From Lachnospiraceae bacterium (GTDB taxonomy: Bacteria > Bacillota > Clostridia > Lachnospirales > Lachnospiraceae), in contig JAGBEV010000039.1 in assembly GCA_017936785.1 (NCBI GenBank), positions 56,113 through 120,112 on the forward strand: a DNA stretch of 64,000 bases, in the 5' to 3' direction. A program made the translations under genes and the position numbers. Under the pieces are notes generated by a model. That model had not been told where the DNA came from. It ran no database searches and saw only the letters and a list, made by a program, of their open reading frames with translations. Below are positions 25,262 through 33,471 of the stretch, piece after piece; the stretch's first letter is position 1; each line of letters opens with the position of its first letter.

Positions 25262-26743
25262 TTACCGCTTCCTATTTAAGCACTTTGACATTATAAAGTT
25301 TCCTAATACATATATGCCACATAGATATACAAATGTATTACCTATATATGAATATAAGGTAAAACGTCCATTTGTGACGACCTGTGCAGCTAAAGTTTTT
25401 GTATCGGATTGAAAATAGTCTGTCTTTGCAAGTATATTTCCCCTATTGTCAACCGCAATCGACATTCCTTTATTTGTGTGCCTAATGAGATTGCTTCCAT
25501 TTTCAACGGCACGTACAATCGCAGTTTTTGTGGCAAGTAATGTCATTTCCCTCCAGTCAGAAGCCGGAACCAGCAAAATATCCACATTGCTTTTTCCTGC
25601 CTGCTGTATCTTTGATGCAAAAGCCATATCAGAGCATATGAACGTTGCGAGTTTTCCATATTCCGTATCGAAGCTTTGCATTTCTCCATCGCCTTTTTGA
25701 CACAGTTCTCCAATAGAACGCCCGTACTTAAAATATTCTGCAACCTGCTCCCCCTGCGGATTAAATGCAACTGTTTTATTTTCCTTTAAGCTTTCATAAG
25801 GCGTTTTCACTAAGAGCGAAACAATCAGATAAATTCCTTCTTCTTTTGCAGTAGTTGACGCTCTCTGTAAAAGCGCCGCTTCATCCTGCTTAAGAACTGC
25901 TCCATTCAATTCAGACCAGAAAACAATCTTTGCACCGGCTTCTGCCTCCTGCTTTGTTTTGATGAAAAGTTCATCCGTCACAGATGCCAGTTTATCCTGC
26001 GTGTTTGTCACATTTTCATCAGTAAAGGTATCTGTATAAAATGTGGCATATACATCTTCATCATCATTCAAAAGATGAGAAACCGGTACTGTCACACCGG
26101 CTATTCTAGCACTTTCTTTTGGATTTCCTACAAAATGATACATGACAATACCATAAATAAATATCAGCCCAATGACCGAAGCGAATACCGTAACATACTT
26201 TCTTAATACCTTTTGATTGCTCCTGTTATTCCAAATCCATATTACCATTGCCGCAGTCCAATACATGATAAAAGTAATCCCGTAAATCCCGGTTATTGTC
26301 ACGATTTGCAGCAGGTACAGATTTTGAAATTGTGTATAAGCATCAGACAAACCGCCTAAAATCGGATAGATTAAATAAATAATATATTCTATTAACACCA
26401 TGATACTTGCAAAAATAATCGTATCCTGAAATCTCATTTTGGATTTTATCCAATAGAAATACGGCAAAGCTTTTAAAAGCGCTAATAAAATGCCTGCAAT
26501 AATGCATATTTTTATATCCATTCCAATTACTTTCCAAAACTGAATCACAAATCCAAGGGCATAGCAAAGAATTATTGCAGAATACGCTTTTCGTGTTTTA
26601 TCGAAATAACCCATGCCAAGAAACAGAATAGGGTAAACCCATGCAAAAATTGAAATATTCCATTCCCCGTTGGAAAGTACATAAATTAGAAAACTTGTGA
26701 TTATGTATATGAGAAAACTATGTTTTTTTAAAAACTGTTTCAA
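25262..26743 (-). CDS. Lnt-like membrane protein with nitrilase-fold domain
   Basis: The 493-residue protein resembles apolipoprotein N-acyltransferase. About six or seven hydrophobic helices occupy residues 8-208. A carbon-nitrogen hydrolase domain follows, with the catalytic Glu in VFWSELNG (about 282), the Lys in EYFKYGRS (about 338) and the Cys in TFICSDMAF (about 373). A last helix closes the protein near residue 470. Lnt transfers the third acyl chain to lipoproteins in Gram-negative bacteria; relatives in Firmicutes have uncertain roles. The upstream leader resembles that of the isochorismatase-fold gene at 27559. Confidence 0.8.
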   Translation of the reverse strand: MKQFLKKHSFLIYIITSFLIYVLSNGEWNISIFAWVYPILFLGMGYFDKTRKAYSAIILCYALGFVIQFWKVIGMDIKICIIAGILLALLKALPYFYWIKSKMRFQDTIIFASIMVLIEYIIYLIYPILGGLSDAYTQFQNLYLLQIVTITGIYGITFIMYWTAAMVIWIWNNRSNQKVLRKYVTVFASVIGLIFIYGIVMYHFVGNPKESARIAGVTVPVSHLLNDDEDVYATFYTDTFTDENVTNTQDKLASVTDELFIKTKQEAEAGAKIVFWSELNGAVLKQDEAALLQRASTTAKEEGIYLIVSLLVKTPYESLKENKTVAFNPQGEQVAEYFKYGRSIGELCQKGDGEMQSFDTEYGKLATFICSDMAFASKIQQAGKSNVDILLVPASDWREMTLLATKTAIVRAVENGSNLIRHTNKGMSIAVDNRGNILAKTDYFQSDTKTLAAQVVTNGRFTLYSYIGNTFVYLCGIYVLGNFIMSKCLNRKR

Positions 26744-27133
26744 AAGAAATTCACCTCCAAATTCCGATTTGTAAGGGCAAAAACAAGGAAATCAAAATCA
26801 CGTAACAAATTATAACACATTATGAACGGACTGTGTGATCTGATTGAAATGGTTTTATGATTGTTATATGCGGTGGAATTATCCGGTTCTTTTGGGGTTG
26901 CTATTCAAGAGAGGTAAATGTAATATAGAATATAGGAATCATCTATGATCGGTATGTGACGATAAGAAATCATCTACATAGAGTTCATATTATATCTGAT
27001 TCTTGTTTGTTTCAATTATGCTCTCAGACTTAAATATGGAGGACCATATCATAAGTAAGGGCGAAGGTTGTAAATTGTGTAGAAAAGTTTTTAGCAGGGA
27101 TTATTACATTGATATTGTCAGGAGATATTCTGA
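26744..27133. other. intergenic stretch between divergent accessory genes
   Basis: No gene could be supported here. On the minus side TATAAT in TGTGTTATAATTTG (about 26807-26820) is a likely -10 box for the Lnt-like gene. A block at 26777-26826 resembles 28138-28187. On the plus side the ribosome site CAGGAGATA precedes the gene at 27134. The middle part is AT-rich and featureless to the eye. Confidence 0.5.
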
Positions 27134-27538
27134 ATGGAAAAGACAACAACGAGGATAAAACATTTAATTATTATTCTATTATTTATTTTTTTAACTTCTT
27201 TGGAAATTGGCATCTTTGAGGAAATAGCTTGGCATGGCTGGAGTTGGGGAGATGTCCCACTCGTATATACCAAAACAGGAAACATCGGAACTGGCATTTT
27301 ATTACTTTTTATTCCAGTGAGCGTTATTGTAATATTTATTATTTACATTATGAAATATAAAAAAAGACAATCAAAGAAAGCGTTTTTCCTTAATTGCAGA
27401 TGTGCCTTGTTTGGCATAGTTATAGCTATTGGACTGTACTTTATTGCACCTGGTTTTCCGGTTTTTGAGTTAGGCAGACAGATGACATCTTTTCTTATTA
27501 ACTATTTTAACTGGATGGAACTTCCAGTGCCCGGATGA
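27134..27538 (+). CDS. small membrane protein of unknown function
   Basis: The 134-residue protein has about three transmembrane helices (11-28, 52-74, 88-107) and a short extracellular or cytoplasmic tail ending MELPVPG. A tryptophan-rich loop, WHGWSWGDVPLVY, lies after the first helix. AGGAGA is well placed before the ATG. It is one of the few plus-strand genes in the accessory stretch. I do not recognise the family. Confidence 0.65.
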   Translation: MEKTTTRIKHLIIILLFIFLTSLEIGIFEEIAWHGWSWGDVPLVYTKTGNIGTGILLLFIPVSVIVIFIIYIMKYKKRQSKKAFFLNCRCALFGIVIAIGLYFIAPGFPVFELGRQMTSFLINYFNWMELPVPG

Positions 27539-27558
27539 AGCGGAAAGCAAAAAGACTC

Positions 27559-28083
27559 TTACCCATTCAATAAAGCAACTGCATCATCAACCGAAATACA
27601 ATCTGCAAATCGCTTTGGCCACATCATTTCATTGTAATATTTGTATGTAGTTTCTTTATCCATATAATCATTGTCAAAAGTTGAATTCGTTCCCTTTGGA
27701 ACAATAACCTTATAGCCTCTTTCAAAAGCAGACTTTATTGTTGCATCGATACAGAAATCAGTCTGCAGACCGACAATCATTAATGTATCTTCATTACTTT
27801 CTTCCAGATAATCTGCAAACTCTTTATTGCCAAAACAACTGTTTATATCTTTGACAAATATTTTTTCACCTTCTGCCGGCATTACTTGATCAGCAATTTC
27901 AAATCCTTCATCTCCCACAGAAAAACCTGTTCCAGGTCCATCATCGTGTTGCATATAGATAACTTCTACATTATTTTTTCTTGCTGTCCTGATAATCTTT
28001 ATTGTATTATTGATAAACCCCGGAAAATCATAGAGCCTTTCATCTGTTATTCCCTTTTGAACATCTACAACTAATAGTCTCAA
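27559..28083 (-). CDS. isochorismatase-fold cysteine hydrolase
   Basis: The 174-residue protein shows the catalytic triad of the family: Asp in LLVVDVQKG (about 7), Lys in IFVKDINSCFG (about 78) and Cys in VGLQTDFCID (about 111), with the cis-peptide region before it. Family members hydrolyse nicotinamide, isochorismate, amides or carbamates; the substrate cannot be told. A second, divergent member lies at 29908. It has its own leader. Confidence 0.88.
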   Translation of the reverse strand: MRLLVVDVQKGITDERLYDFPGFINNTIKIIRTARKNNVEVIYMQHDDGPGTGFSVGDEGFEIADQVMPAEGEKIFVKDINSCFGNKEFADYLEESNEDTLMIVGLQTDFCIDATIKSAFERGYKVIVPKGTNSTFDNDYMDKETTYKYYNEMMWPKRFADCISVDDAVALLNG

Positions 28084-28207
28084 AACTATATTTCCTCTTT
28101 CATACTTTTATTTCAAGCTATTTTTAGTAACGCATAGACAAAAAACAAGAAAATCATATAATATAGTATAACACAAAATGAAACTGAAATGGTGAGTTGA
28201 TTGAAAT

Positions 28208-28410
28208 ATGGATTATTCAATAAGAAAATTAAGACAAAATGAAGCAGAAATATTAGATACATTTTTGTATGAAGCAATTTTTATTCCGGAAGGTGTTACT
28301 GCACCATCAAGGGATATCATCAAGTAGCCAGAGTTACAAGTATATGTTGCTGATTTTGGAATGCAAAAAGGTGACATTTGTTATGTTGCTGAAACAGAAA
28401 ATAAATATGA
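28208..28410 (+). pseudogene. GNAT gene fragment with an in-frame TAG
   Basis: From the ATG at 28208 the frame reads MDYSIRKLRQNEAEILDTFL and then YEAIFIPEG, closely like the intact GNAT at 29371-29841 (which has FLYEAIFVPEG). It stops at TAG 28325-28327, where the intact relative has Gln in DQPELQVY. The frame then continues PELQVYVADFGMQKGD before homology is lost near 28410, so it is both interrupted and 3'-truncated. Confidence 0.8.
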
Positions 28411-28467
28411 TCTTCCTGTGCCATCGCACCGATCCTGGTTCCCTACAAATACACCTCCACAGTGATC

Positions 28468-28662
28468 CTACTCTCTCATCTCCCCACGTCCATTTTTTGT
28501 TTTCCTGACTCTTTTTTCGATTCTGGCTACTGTACGAAGTGCCACACCGGATTTTTCTGCCATCTCAGATTGTGTCAGATTCATGGAAATTCTAGTATCC
28601 TGAATACGTTTTCCCAATTCCTTCATAATAATTTCATTGTTTTCTGTTTCATACAGTTTCAC
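28468..28662 (-). CDS. truncated XRE-family repressor
   Basis: The 64-residue frame holds a nearly whole helix-turn-helix: ELGKRIQDTRISMNLTQSEM, then AEKSGVALRTVARIE. The usual continuation of about 30 residues is replaced by an unrelated basic tail, KRVRKTKNGRGEMRE, so the gene is 3'-truncated by the join with the GNAT fragment. Relatives often precede a HipA-like toxin gene, which is absent here. Two palindromes upstream look like its operators. Confidence 0.6.
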   Translation of the reverse strand: MKLYETENNEIIMKELGKRIQDTRISMNLTQSEMAEKSGVALRTVARIEKRVRKTKNGRGEMRE

Positions 28663-28686
28663 AAGCAGAATCTCCTCTTGAATTTA

Positions 28687-28706
28687 AAATGCCAAATCTG
28701 GCATTT
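28687..28706. promoter_or_regulatory. palindrome, probable XRE operator 1
   Basis: AAATGCCAAATCTGGCATTT is an inverted repeat with 8-base arms, 24 bases upstream of the repressor start. Its core sequence resembles operator 2. Confidence 0.6.
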
Positions 28707-28729
28707 ATTATGACAAATTAGATTATGAT

Positions 28730-28745
28730 ATGTCAAATTTGACAT
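28730..28745. promoter_or_regulatory. palindrome, probable XRE operator 2
   Basis: ATGTCAAATTTGACAT is a perfect 16-base palindrome about 40 bases centre to centre from operator 1, which is close to four helical turns and would allow cooperative binding. Confidence 0.6.
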
Positions 28746-28819
28746 TTTGTTTTTAAATCTGATAGTATAACCAAAATTACAATATACCACCTTTCCGGAA
28801 TGATTCGCTTTGTACTTAT

Positions 28820-29224
28820 CTATACTCTGATAAAACCTTCCTTCCAAGAGCACTGGTTGATATAATATCTATCTACGCACCAGTTTGTCCGCTTATATTC
28901 CTTTTGCAATTCTTTCATCTGATCTATTGCATTTTGCTTATTTGCATAGCATTCACTTTGTATAACCCGGATTTCATCGGACTCCTCGTTTTCATCCCAC
29001 CCCCATATTATCCAGACTCTATTACAACATTTACCATCGACTATCTTTTTCTCTAAAATATTATACGTACAATCATAATCTTTGAAACCTTCAATATTAT
29101 TTAAATAATATTCTGCCATCTCTTTTGCTGTATCCAATGACAAGAATATGCCGATTAAAAATTCTTCTTTATGATCATCATAGGATAACTCGTTATCACA
29201 TAATATTAATTCGTACAAAACCAT
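28820..29224 (-). CDS. hypothetical protein
   Basis: The 134-residue soluble, acidic protein has several Trp and Cys residues (KCCNRVWIIWGWDENEESDE in the middle). It has no recognisable domain. The N-terminus MVLYELILCDNELSYDDHKE and the alternating pattern suggest a small alpha/beta fold. The ribosome site is not strong. It is flanked by a truncated repressor and a GNAT, so it may be an immunity-type or cargo gene, without proof. Confidence 0.5.
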   Translation of the reverse strand: MVLYELILCDNELSYDDHKEEFLIGIFLSLDTAKEMAEYYLNNIEGFKDYDCTYNILEKKIVDGKCCNRVWIIWGWDENEESDEIRVIQSECYANKQNAIDQMKELQKEYKRTNWCVDRYYINQCSWKEGFIRV

Positions 29225-29370
29225 ATATCACTCACACACCTTTGGGAAAACCTATCCAGCCAATTCTCTTTCAATCAGCTTGTGCTCATTTTCAATCAGA
29301 TCTTCAGCCAAATATTTAACTTCTTTCCCATACTAACACCGCTTCTGTTACGTCTTGAATTTTTTCCAAA

Positions 29371-29841
29371 TTACAAACAACAAACCATAAGATACTCTTC
29401 TTCATTCTCATCTACAATTTTAAAACCTGCTTTTAAATACAATTTGCAGGCATAATTTTGTTTTTGTACTGATAATGATGCTTTTTCATATCCTTTTTCT
29501 TTCAGTAAATTGAGCATATTTCTCATCAATGCAGTTCCAATACCTAAACCCCGGTATTCTTTCAGCAGCGAGATTGCAAAAGACGGCGTTTCATCATCAA
29601 TATGTCCGTAATCATCCATGATACGGGTCCAGACAGCTCCCACGATTTTTTCATCAGCTTCTGCCACCAGACAATGATCGTCCTTTTTCCCAAATTCCTT
29701 TATATATACTTGTAATTCAGGCTGATCAATAATGCTTTTGAGAGGCGCTTCTATTCCTTCCGGAACAAAAATTGCCTCATATAAAAAGTCTTTAAGGATT
29801 TCATATTCATTTTCTCTTATTTCTCTAATAATATAATTCAT
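29371..29841 (-). CDS. GNAT-family N-acetyltransferase
   Basis: The ATG at 29841 follows GGAAAGGATC; the 17 extra codons upstream have no ribosome site. The protein has 156 residues with the acetyl-CoA loop LKEYRGLGIGTALMRNML and LYLKAGFKIVDENEEEYLM at the end. The N-terminus matches the broken GNAT at 28208, so these two are paralogues about 1 kb apart in opposite orientation. Confidence 0.88.
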   Translation of the reverse strand: MNYIIREIRENEYEILKDFLYEAIFVPEGIEAPLKSIIDQPELQVYIKEFGKKDDHCLVAEADEKIVGAVWTRIMDDYGHIDDETPSFAISLLKEYRGLGIGTALMRNMLNLLKEKGYEKASLSVQKQNYACKLYLKAGFKIVDENEEEYLMVCCL

Positions 29842-29907
29842 TCTCGATCCTTTCCGGTAATGAATGCGTATACATATATAATACATCTGCAACTCGCGCT
29901 ATTTAAA

Positions 29908-30408
29908 CTATGCAAAAGTTGCACCCAGCTTCTTTAATTTATGAAAATAGAACTCCTTTTTCTTATCAAACATTGTTCCTATTCCCTTTTCATTTACTAC
30001 TACCTTATAACCGTTTCGCAGCGCGCCCAGGGCTGTCAAGGCAACACACGCTCCACCATCAACACCAATAACTTCAACTTCATCAACTTTATTTGCATTT
30101 AAAAATTCAGACAGCTGTTTATTAGAAAACGCATCTCCTGTAAATTTATCAAAAATAATATCTGAAACAATATGCAATCCCTTTACCAATTCAATTTCCT
30201 TGCTGTTTTCATAAGCATGAAAGGGTGCAAACTTATTGACGAGATTCCTTTTCATTACGTTTCTGATGTATACTACAATATTTTCTTTATTTTCATCTAT
30301 TATCTGATTGACAGACATCAAGAGGTTAGCATCATATTTAAAAAACTCTGCATGATCCCTGCCAACACAAACTTCCTGTACATCTATGACTAATAACGCT
30401 TTTCTCAT
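29908..30408 (-). CDS. isochorismatase-fold cysteine hydrolase
   Basis: The 166-residue protein has the Asp in LLVIDVQEVC (about 9), the Lys in IIFDKFTGDAF (about 88) and the Cys in VDGGACVALTA (about 120), which complete the catalytic triad. It differs strongly from the family member at 27559. It begins three bases after the stop of the upstream gene and is followed by the GNAT, so it belongs to the same minus-strand operon from about 31832 onward. Confidence 0.85.
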   Translation of the reverse strand: MRKALLVIDVQEVCVGRDHAEFFKYDANLLMSVNQIIDENKENIVVYIRNVMKRNLVNKFAPFHAYENSKEIELVKGLHIVSDIIFDKFTGDAFSNKQLSEFLNANKVDEVEVIGVDGGACVALTALGALRNGYKVVVNEKGIGTMFDKKKEFYFHKLKKLGATFA

Positions 30409-30411
30409 TCT

Positions 30412-30888
30412 TCAGCCTTCCTCATCCTTCTTATCTTCCAACTGGCACTCACTCCATAAGATCTGATAATAAGAGTTGTTAAAATCCGGATTGTCCATGT
30501 CTTCTATAAACTTCGGCATTACGATACAGCTCATGCCGCTATGGGTATGTAATTTTACCGGTTTTGAGAAAAATACGCCAAGTGCTCCATAAAATATCAT
30601 CTGATTGACGACCTGTGAAGCGTTCTGCACATCGCTCTTTAAAACTTTTTCCATACTGATATCCGGGCGTCCGAATTTACGCATTCCCCGTGTATGAAGC
30701 CAAATGGAATCATCCTCTTCTTCTGATTCAAGGATTACCGTATGGGAATATGGGGTAAACTCTGCTTCAAATATTTTCTTTGTCCATTCTTCTGCTGAAA
30801 ACAGGGTAAATGTCAGTAAGTCCAGCACGGCAACCGCCCCATCTTTCACACCAAATATTGCATAAAACAAAAAGGGATGGTAATTCAA
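30412..30888 (-). CDS. hypothetical protein, possibly DUF4261-like
   Basis: The 158-residue frame starts at TTG 30888, seven bases after the stop of the upstream gene, with no strong ribosome site; re-initiation is likely, or an upstream frameshift has cost the N-terminus. The segment IWLHTRGMRKFGRPDIS near residue 62 resembles DUF4261, a domain of unknown function seen in immunity-type proteins. HTHSGMSCIVMPKF follows later. Assignment is tentative. Confidence 0.5.
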   Translation of the reverse strand: MNYHPFLFYAIFGVKDGAVAVLDLLTFTLFSAEEWTKKIFEAEFTPYSHTVILESEEEDDSIWLHTRGMRKFGRPDISMEKVLKSDVQNASQVVNQMIFYGALGVFFSKPVKLHTHSGMSCIVMPKFIEDMDNPDFNNSYYQILWSECQLEDKKDEEG

Positions 30889-30895
30889 ATTGATA

Positions 30896-31276
30896 CTACT
30901 GATAATAAATGTCTGATATTTCCCATTGCATATTCTTATATACGCAAACTGCTCTTAGTTCAATATTAACATGATCGCCCCAATAGCCCATAGTGACCTT
31001 ATTTTCACCAACGGAAACCCATTGCAGTGAAACAATATAATTATCTATGTCGTATGTTCCCTTTTCAAATGCTTCCCTGCAAAAACATTGGATATTATTA
31101 TCAATTTCTGTGATTTGTGACCAGAACCGGGTTATCATAAGATCAAATTTTTCCTGATAACCTTCCAATTCTATCTCTCCCACCAGAATAACCTTCTGTG
31201 TTTTATCTGCCATATTCCAAAGTTTACAATAGGTCCGGCTGTCATAACGGTTCAATACAAATTCCTTACTACTCAT
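30896..31276 (-). CDS. hypothetical small protein, immunity-like
   Basis: The 126-residue soluble acidic protein has a central VSLQWVSVGENKVTMGYWGD and ends EISDIYYQ. The size, Trp/Tyr content and strand-rich character recall immunity proteins of polymorphic toxins, but no family is recognised. It sits in a row of three such genes. Confidence 0.5.
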   Translation of the reverse strand: MSSKEFVLNRYDSRTYCKLWNMADKTQKVILVGEIELEGYQEKFDLMITRFWSQITEIDNNIQCFCREAFEKGTYDIDNYIVSLQWVSVGENKVTMGYWGDHVNIELRAVCVYKNMQWEISDIYYQ

Positions 31277-31325
31277 TTGTTTTCCCCCACAAATACTATT
31301 GTTTCCAATAAACTACGCCCTGTCA

Positions 31326-31832
31326 CTATTTAAATAACTGCGGTACACCCTGCCAGGTCAGTTCCGGCATAGCGGGCAATTTGTTCAAATAAACATAGAT
31401 CACCTGGTCATCTCCCCAAATACCGGATGCCGGCTTACCGGTCGACAGCGTAACATGATAATATCCTTTTTCAATCTTCAGGCATTGTTCCTTTGGGCAG
31501 TCATCATACCATTCCATTAACCAGAATAAGTCTATGAAACATATTTCATCATCCTGTACATCTATCCCTAATCTGATAGATATGGGATAATTTTCTTCAA
31601 TTTCCTCAGTTGGATATCCCTCACGGATTTTTAAAGTATAACTTCCGCCGGAACCGGTACAAAATCCTACCATATCTCCCTTTTTCAAATGTTCTGCCAC
31701 CTGAGCCGGAGCACTATATTCCTTTGATAGATAGTCATATCCTTCCGGTATTCCTTCCACTGTCTTAGGCGAGTACATTACAATACCCATACCTTCAATT
31801 TCAATATGTATGTCTTTTTCAACAAAATTCAT
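31326..31832 (-). CDS. hypothetical protein, immunity-like
   Basis: The 168-residue soluble protein has GFCTGSGGSYTLKIREGYP near 57 and a C-terminal block YHVTLSTGKPASGIWGDDQV followed by IYVYLNKLPAMPELTWQGVP, which looks like a conserved domain end. It is the first gene of the minus-strand group 31832-29371. I do not know its function. Confidence 0.6.
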   Translation of the reverse strand: MNFVEKDIHIEIEGMGIVMYSPKTVEGIPEGYDYLSKEYSAPAQVAEHLKKGDMVGFCTGSGGSYTLKIREGYPTEEIEENYPISIRLGIDVQDDEICFIDLFWLMEWYDDCPKEQCLKIEKGYYHVTLSTGKPASGIWGDDQVIYVYLNKLPAMPELTWQGVPQLFK

Positions 31833-31874
31833 TTCATCTGCCCTCCCAAACTACGGCTTCTGTCTCATGCTCCG

Positions 31875-32441
31875 TCAATCCTCAAGCCGTGTCCTGCAGA
31901 AATAGCAGTCCCGGTCACCTCTGTAATCGATCTTTACAACATTCTCCGCCCCGCAGTATTCACAGCAGACGATCTTCATTCCCTGGGGAATGGGATCTCC
32001 CAACAGATATCTGCCGCCTACAGGTCTGTTGCCGTATTTTGCACTTGCCCTTTTTCTTTCCTCCATCTTTTCAATGGCATGTTCTCTTTGATCCTGTCTT
32101 GCCTTTTCATTCAGGTAATCCAGGGTGGAGGGCTCTTTTGTTTCCTTCTCCCGGGCTTTTTGAGAACCACCTGCTGCCGTACCGCCGGATTTTCCTTTGG
32201 TGTCTGAAGCATATCTTGTTGCTGTTCCCCTTACATTTTGCGTTCTCTGATAGCTTCCCGTACTTGATTGGTTTATTCCTGTATTTGTCCCATTCATTCC
32301 GGTATTTTGTCCATATGCCCCGGTATCCCGCGGCGTCCGTCCGTAGGTAAAAGAAGAGCTGTCATAGTTTTTCTGTCCCTTCTTCTTAATATTACATACA
32401 ATTACGATGATAATAATTACCCAAATTATAAATGCCATCAT
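31875..32441 (-). CDS. single-helix membrane protein with a C-terminal zinc ribbon
   Basis: The 188-residue protein starts with one hydrophobic helix (about 2-17). A low-complexity linker rich in Thr, Gly, Asn, Ser and Gln follows to about residue 90, then a charged helix. The end is a zinc ribbon with CCEYCGAENVVKIDYRG and CYFCRTRL (Cys pairs about 20 residues apart). Its start lies nine bases beyond the holA stop, so it closes the com/holA group. The role is unknown. Confidence 0.7.
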   Translation of the reverse strand: MMAFIIWVIIIIVIVCNIKKKGQKNYDSSSFTYGRTPRDTGAYGQNTGMNGTNTGINQSSTGSYQRTQNVRGTATRYASDTKGKSGGTAAGGSQKAREKETKEPSTLDYLNEKARQDQREHAIEKMEERKRASAKYGNRPVGGRYLLGDPIPQGMKIVCCEYCGAENVVKIDYRGDRDCYFCRTRLED

Positions 32442-32450
32442 TTTTCCCTC

Positions 32451-33434
32451 CTACGAAATACTGCTGTATTTGATCATTAACAATTCCACACTCATAACAT
32501 CACCGATTTTTCCGGTTTTCACATCTTCTTCCGCCTGCACGCAGTCTTCCAATGCCTTACGGAGCACAGACCGTTTAAAATGCGCCGCCTGATCCATGTA
32601 CTTTCCTGCAATAAAAGGGGCAACACCCATTTTCTCACTGATCATGCGCTTGTCATATCCCTTTTCCCGCAGCATTTTTGCCTGAAGCAGCATATTGAAC
32701 TGTCTGGATATCAAAAACAGAATACGCATGGGCGGTTCTTTCAGGGCAAGAAGATCATAGTAGAGCTTTAATGCCTGCTCCTTTTTGCCTGCGGCAAGGA
32801 AATTGATCATATCAAACACCCTGTTGGACAGCCTTTCAGTACAGATCGTTTCCACATCCTCTGTGGTGATCTTTCCCCTGTTCAGGCAGTAACAGATACA
32901 TTTCTCCAGCTCCTTGCGGATATTTTCCATATCAGTTCCTGTCTTATACAAAAGAAGCGCCACCGCCGCCCTGTCGATTTCCATGCCTTCTTTTTTTACA
33001 AGACCGGCGATCCACCGGGTCAGGGTGTTTTCGTCCTGTTCGCCGAATTCGCTGATATAGCCTTTATCCTTGACCACCTTATAAAGCCTGTTACGCTTAT
33101 CCACTTCCTTCTCGCTGAATACAAAAAATGCTGTGGGAGAAGGTTCTTTTAAATAATCTGCCAGCACGTCGCTGCCACCCTTGAACATACCGCTGTTTTC
33201 AATGACGATCACCCTGCGCTCTGCCAGAAAGGGCATGGTCTCCGCCAGATCCACCAGCTGGGGCTGGCTGATATCCTTTCCCTCAAAACAGGACAGATTC
33301 ATCTCATCTCCGCCGCCCAGCAAAGCTTCTTTCAGTCGGTCCCGATACTGGTTACGCAGATAATCTTCACTGCCGCACAGCAGGTACATCTGTCTGAAAT
33401 TTCCCGTTTTAATATCTTCGTTGATTCTCTGCAT
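32451..33434 (-). CDS. holA: DNA polymerase III delta subunit
   Basis: The 327-residue protein is the clamp-loader subunit that opens the beta clamp. Features are the N-terminal YLLCGSEDYLRNQYRDRLK (about 18-36), the AAA+-like fold without Walker residues, and the C-terminal collar with MRILFLISRQFNMLLQAKML and FIAGKYMDQA. The size is typical. It follows comEC by 37 bases, an order seen in many Firmicutes. Confidence 0.92.
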   Translation of the reverse strand: MQRINEDIKTGNFRQMYLLCGSEDYLRNQYRDRLKEALLGGGDEMNLSCFEGKDISQPQLVDLAETMPFLAERRVIVIENSGMFKGGSDVLADYLKEPSPTAFFVFSEKEVDKRNRLYKVVKDKGYISEFGEQDENTLTRWIAGLVKKEGMEIDRAAVALLLYKTGTDMENIRKELEKCICYCLNRGKITTEDVETICTERLSNRVFDMINFLAAGKKEQALKLYYDLLALKEPPMRILFLISRQFNMLLQAKMLREKGYDKRMISEKMGVAPFIAGKYMDQAAHFKRSVLRKALEDCVQAEEDVKTGKIGDVMSVELLMIKYSSIS

Positions 33435-33471
33435 ATTTCCTCCGGATCAATCCTTATTTAAGGAAAGTATA

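Noticed and set aside
20263-28327. TAG read as an amino acid (pyrrolysine or recoded Gln)
   Set aside because: TAG serves as the normal stop of intact genes in the window, for example the DUF2935 gene at 8549 and the GNAT gene at 22062, and no pyl or suppressor gene is seen.
20980-31830. The row of small cargo-like genes as a chromosomal integron cassette array
   Set aside because: No integron integrase and no attC-like imperfect palindromes recur between the genes; intergenic lengths vary, and one gene is in the opposite orientation. Only the RhuM-Fic segment is bracketed by repeats.
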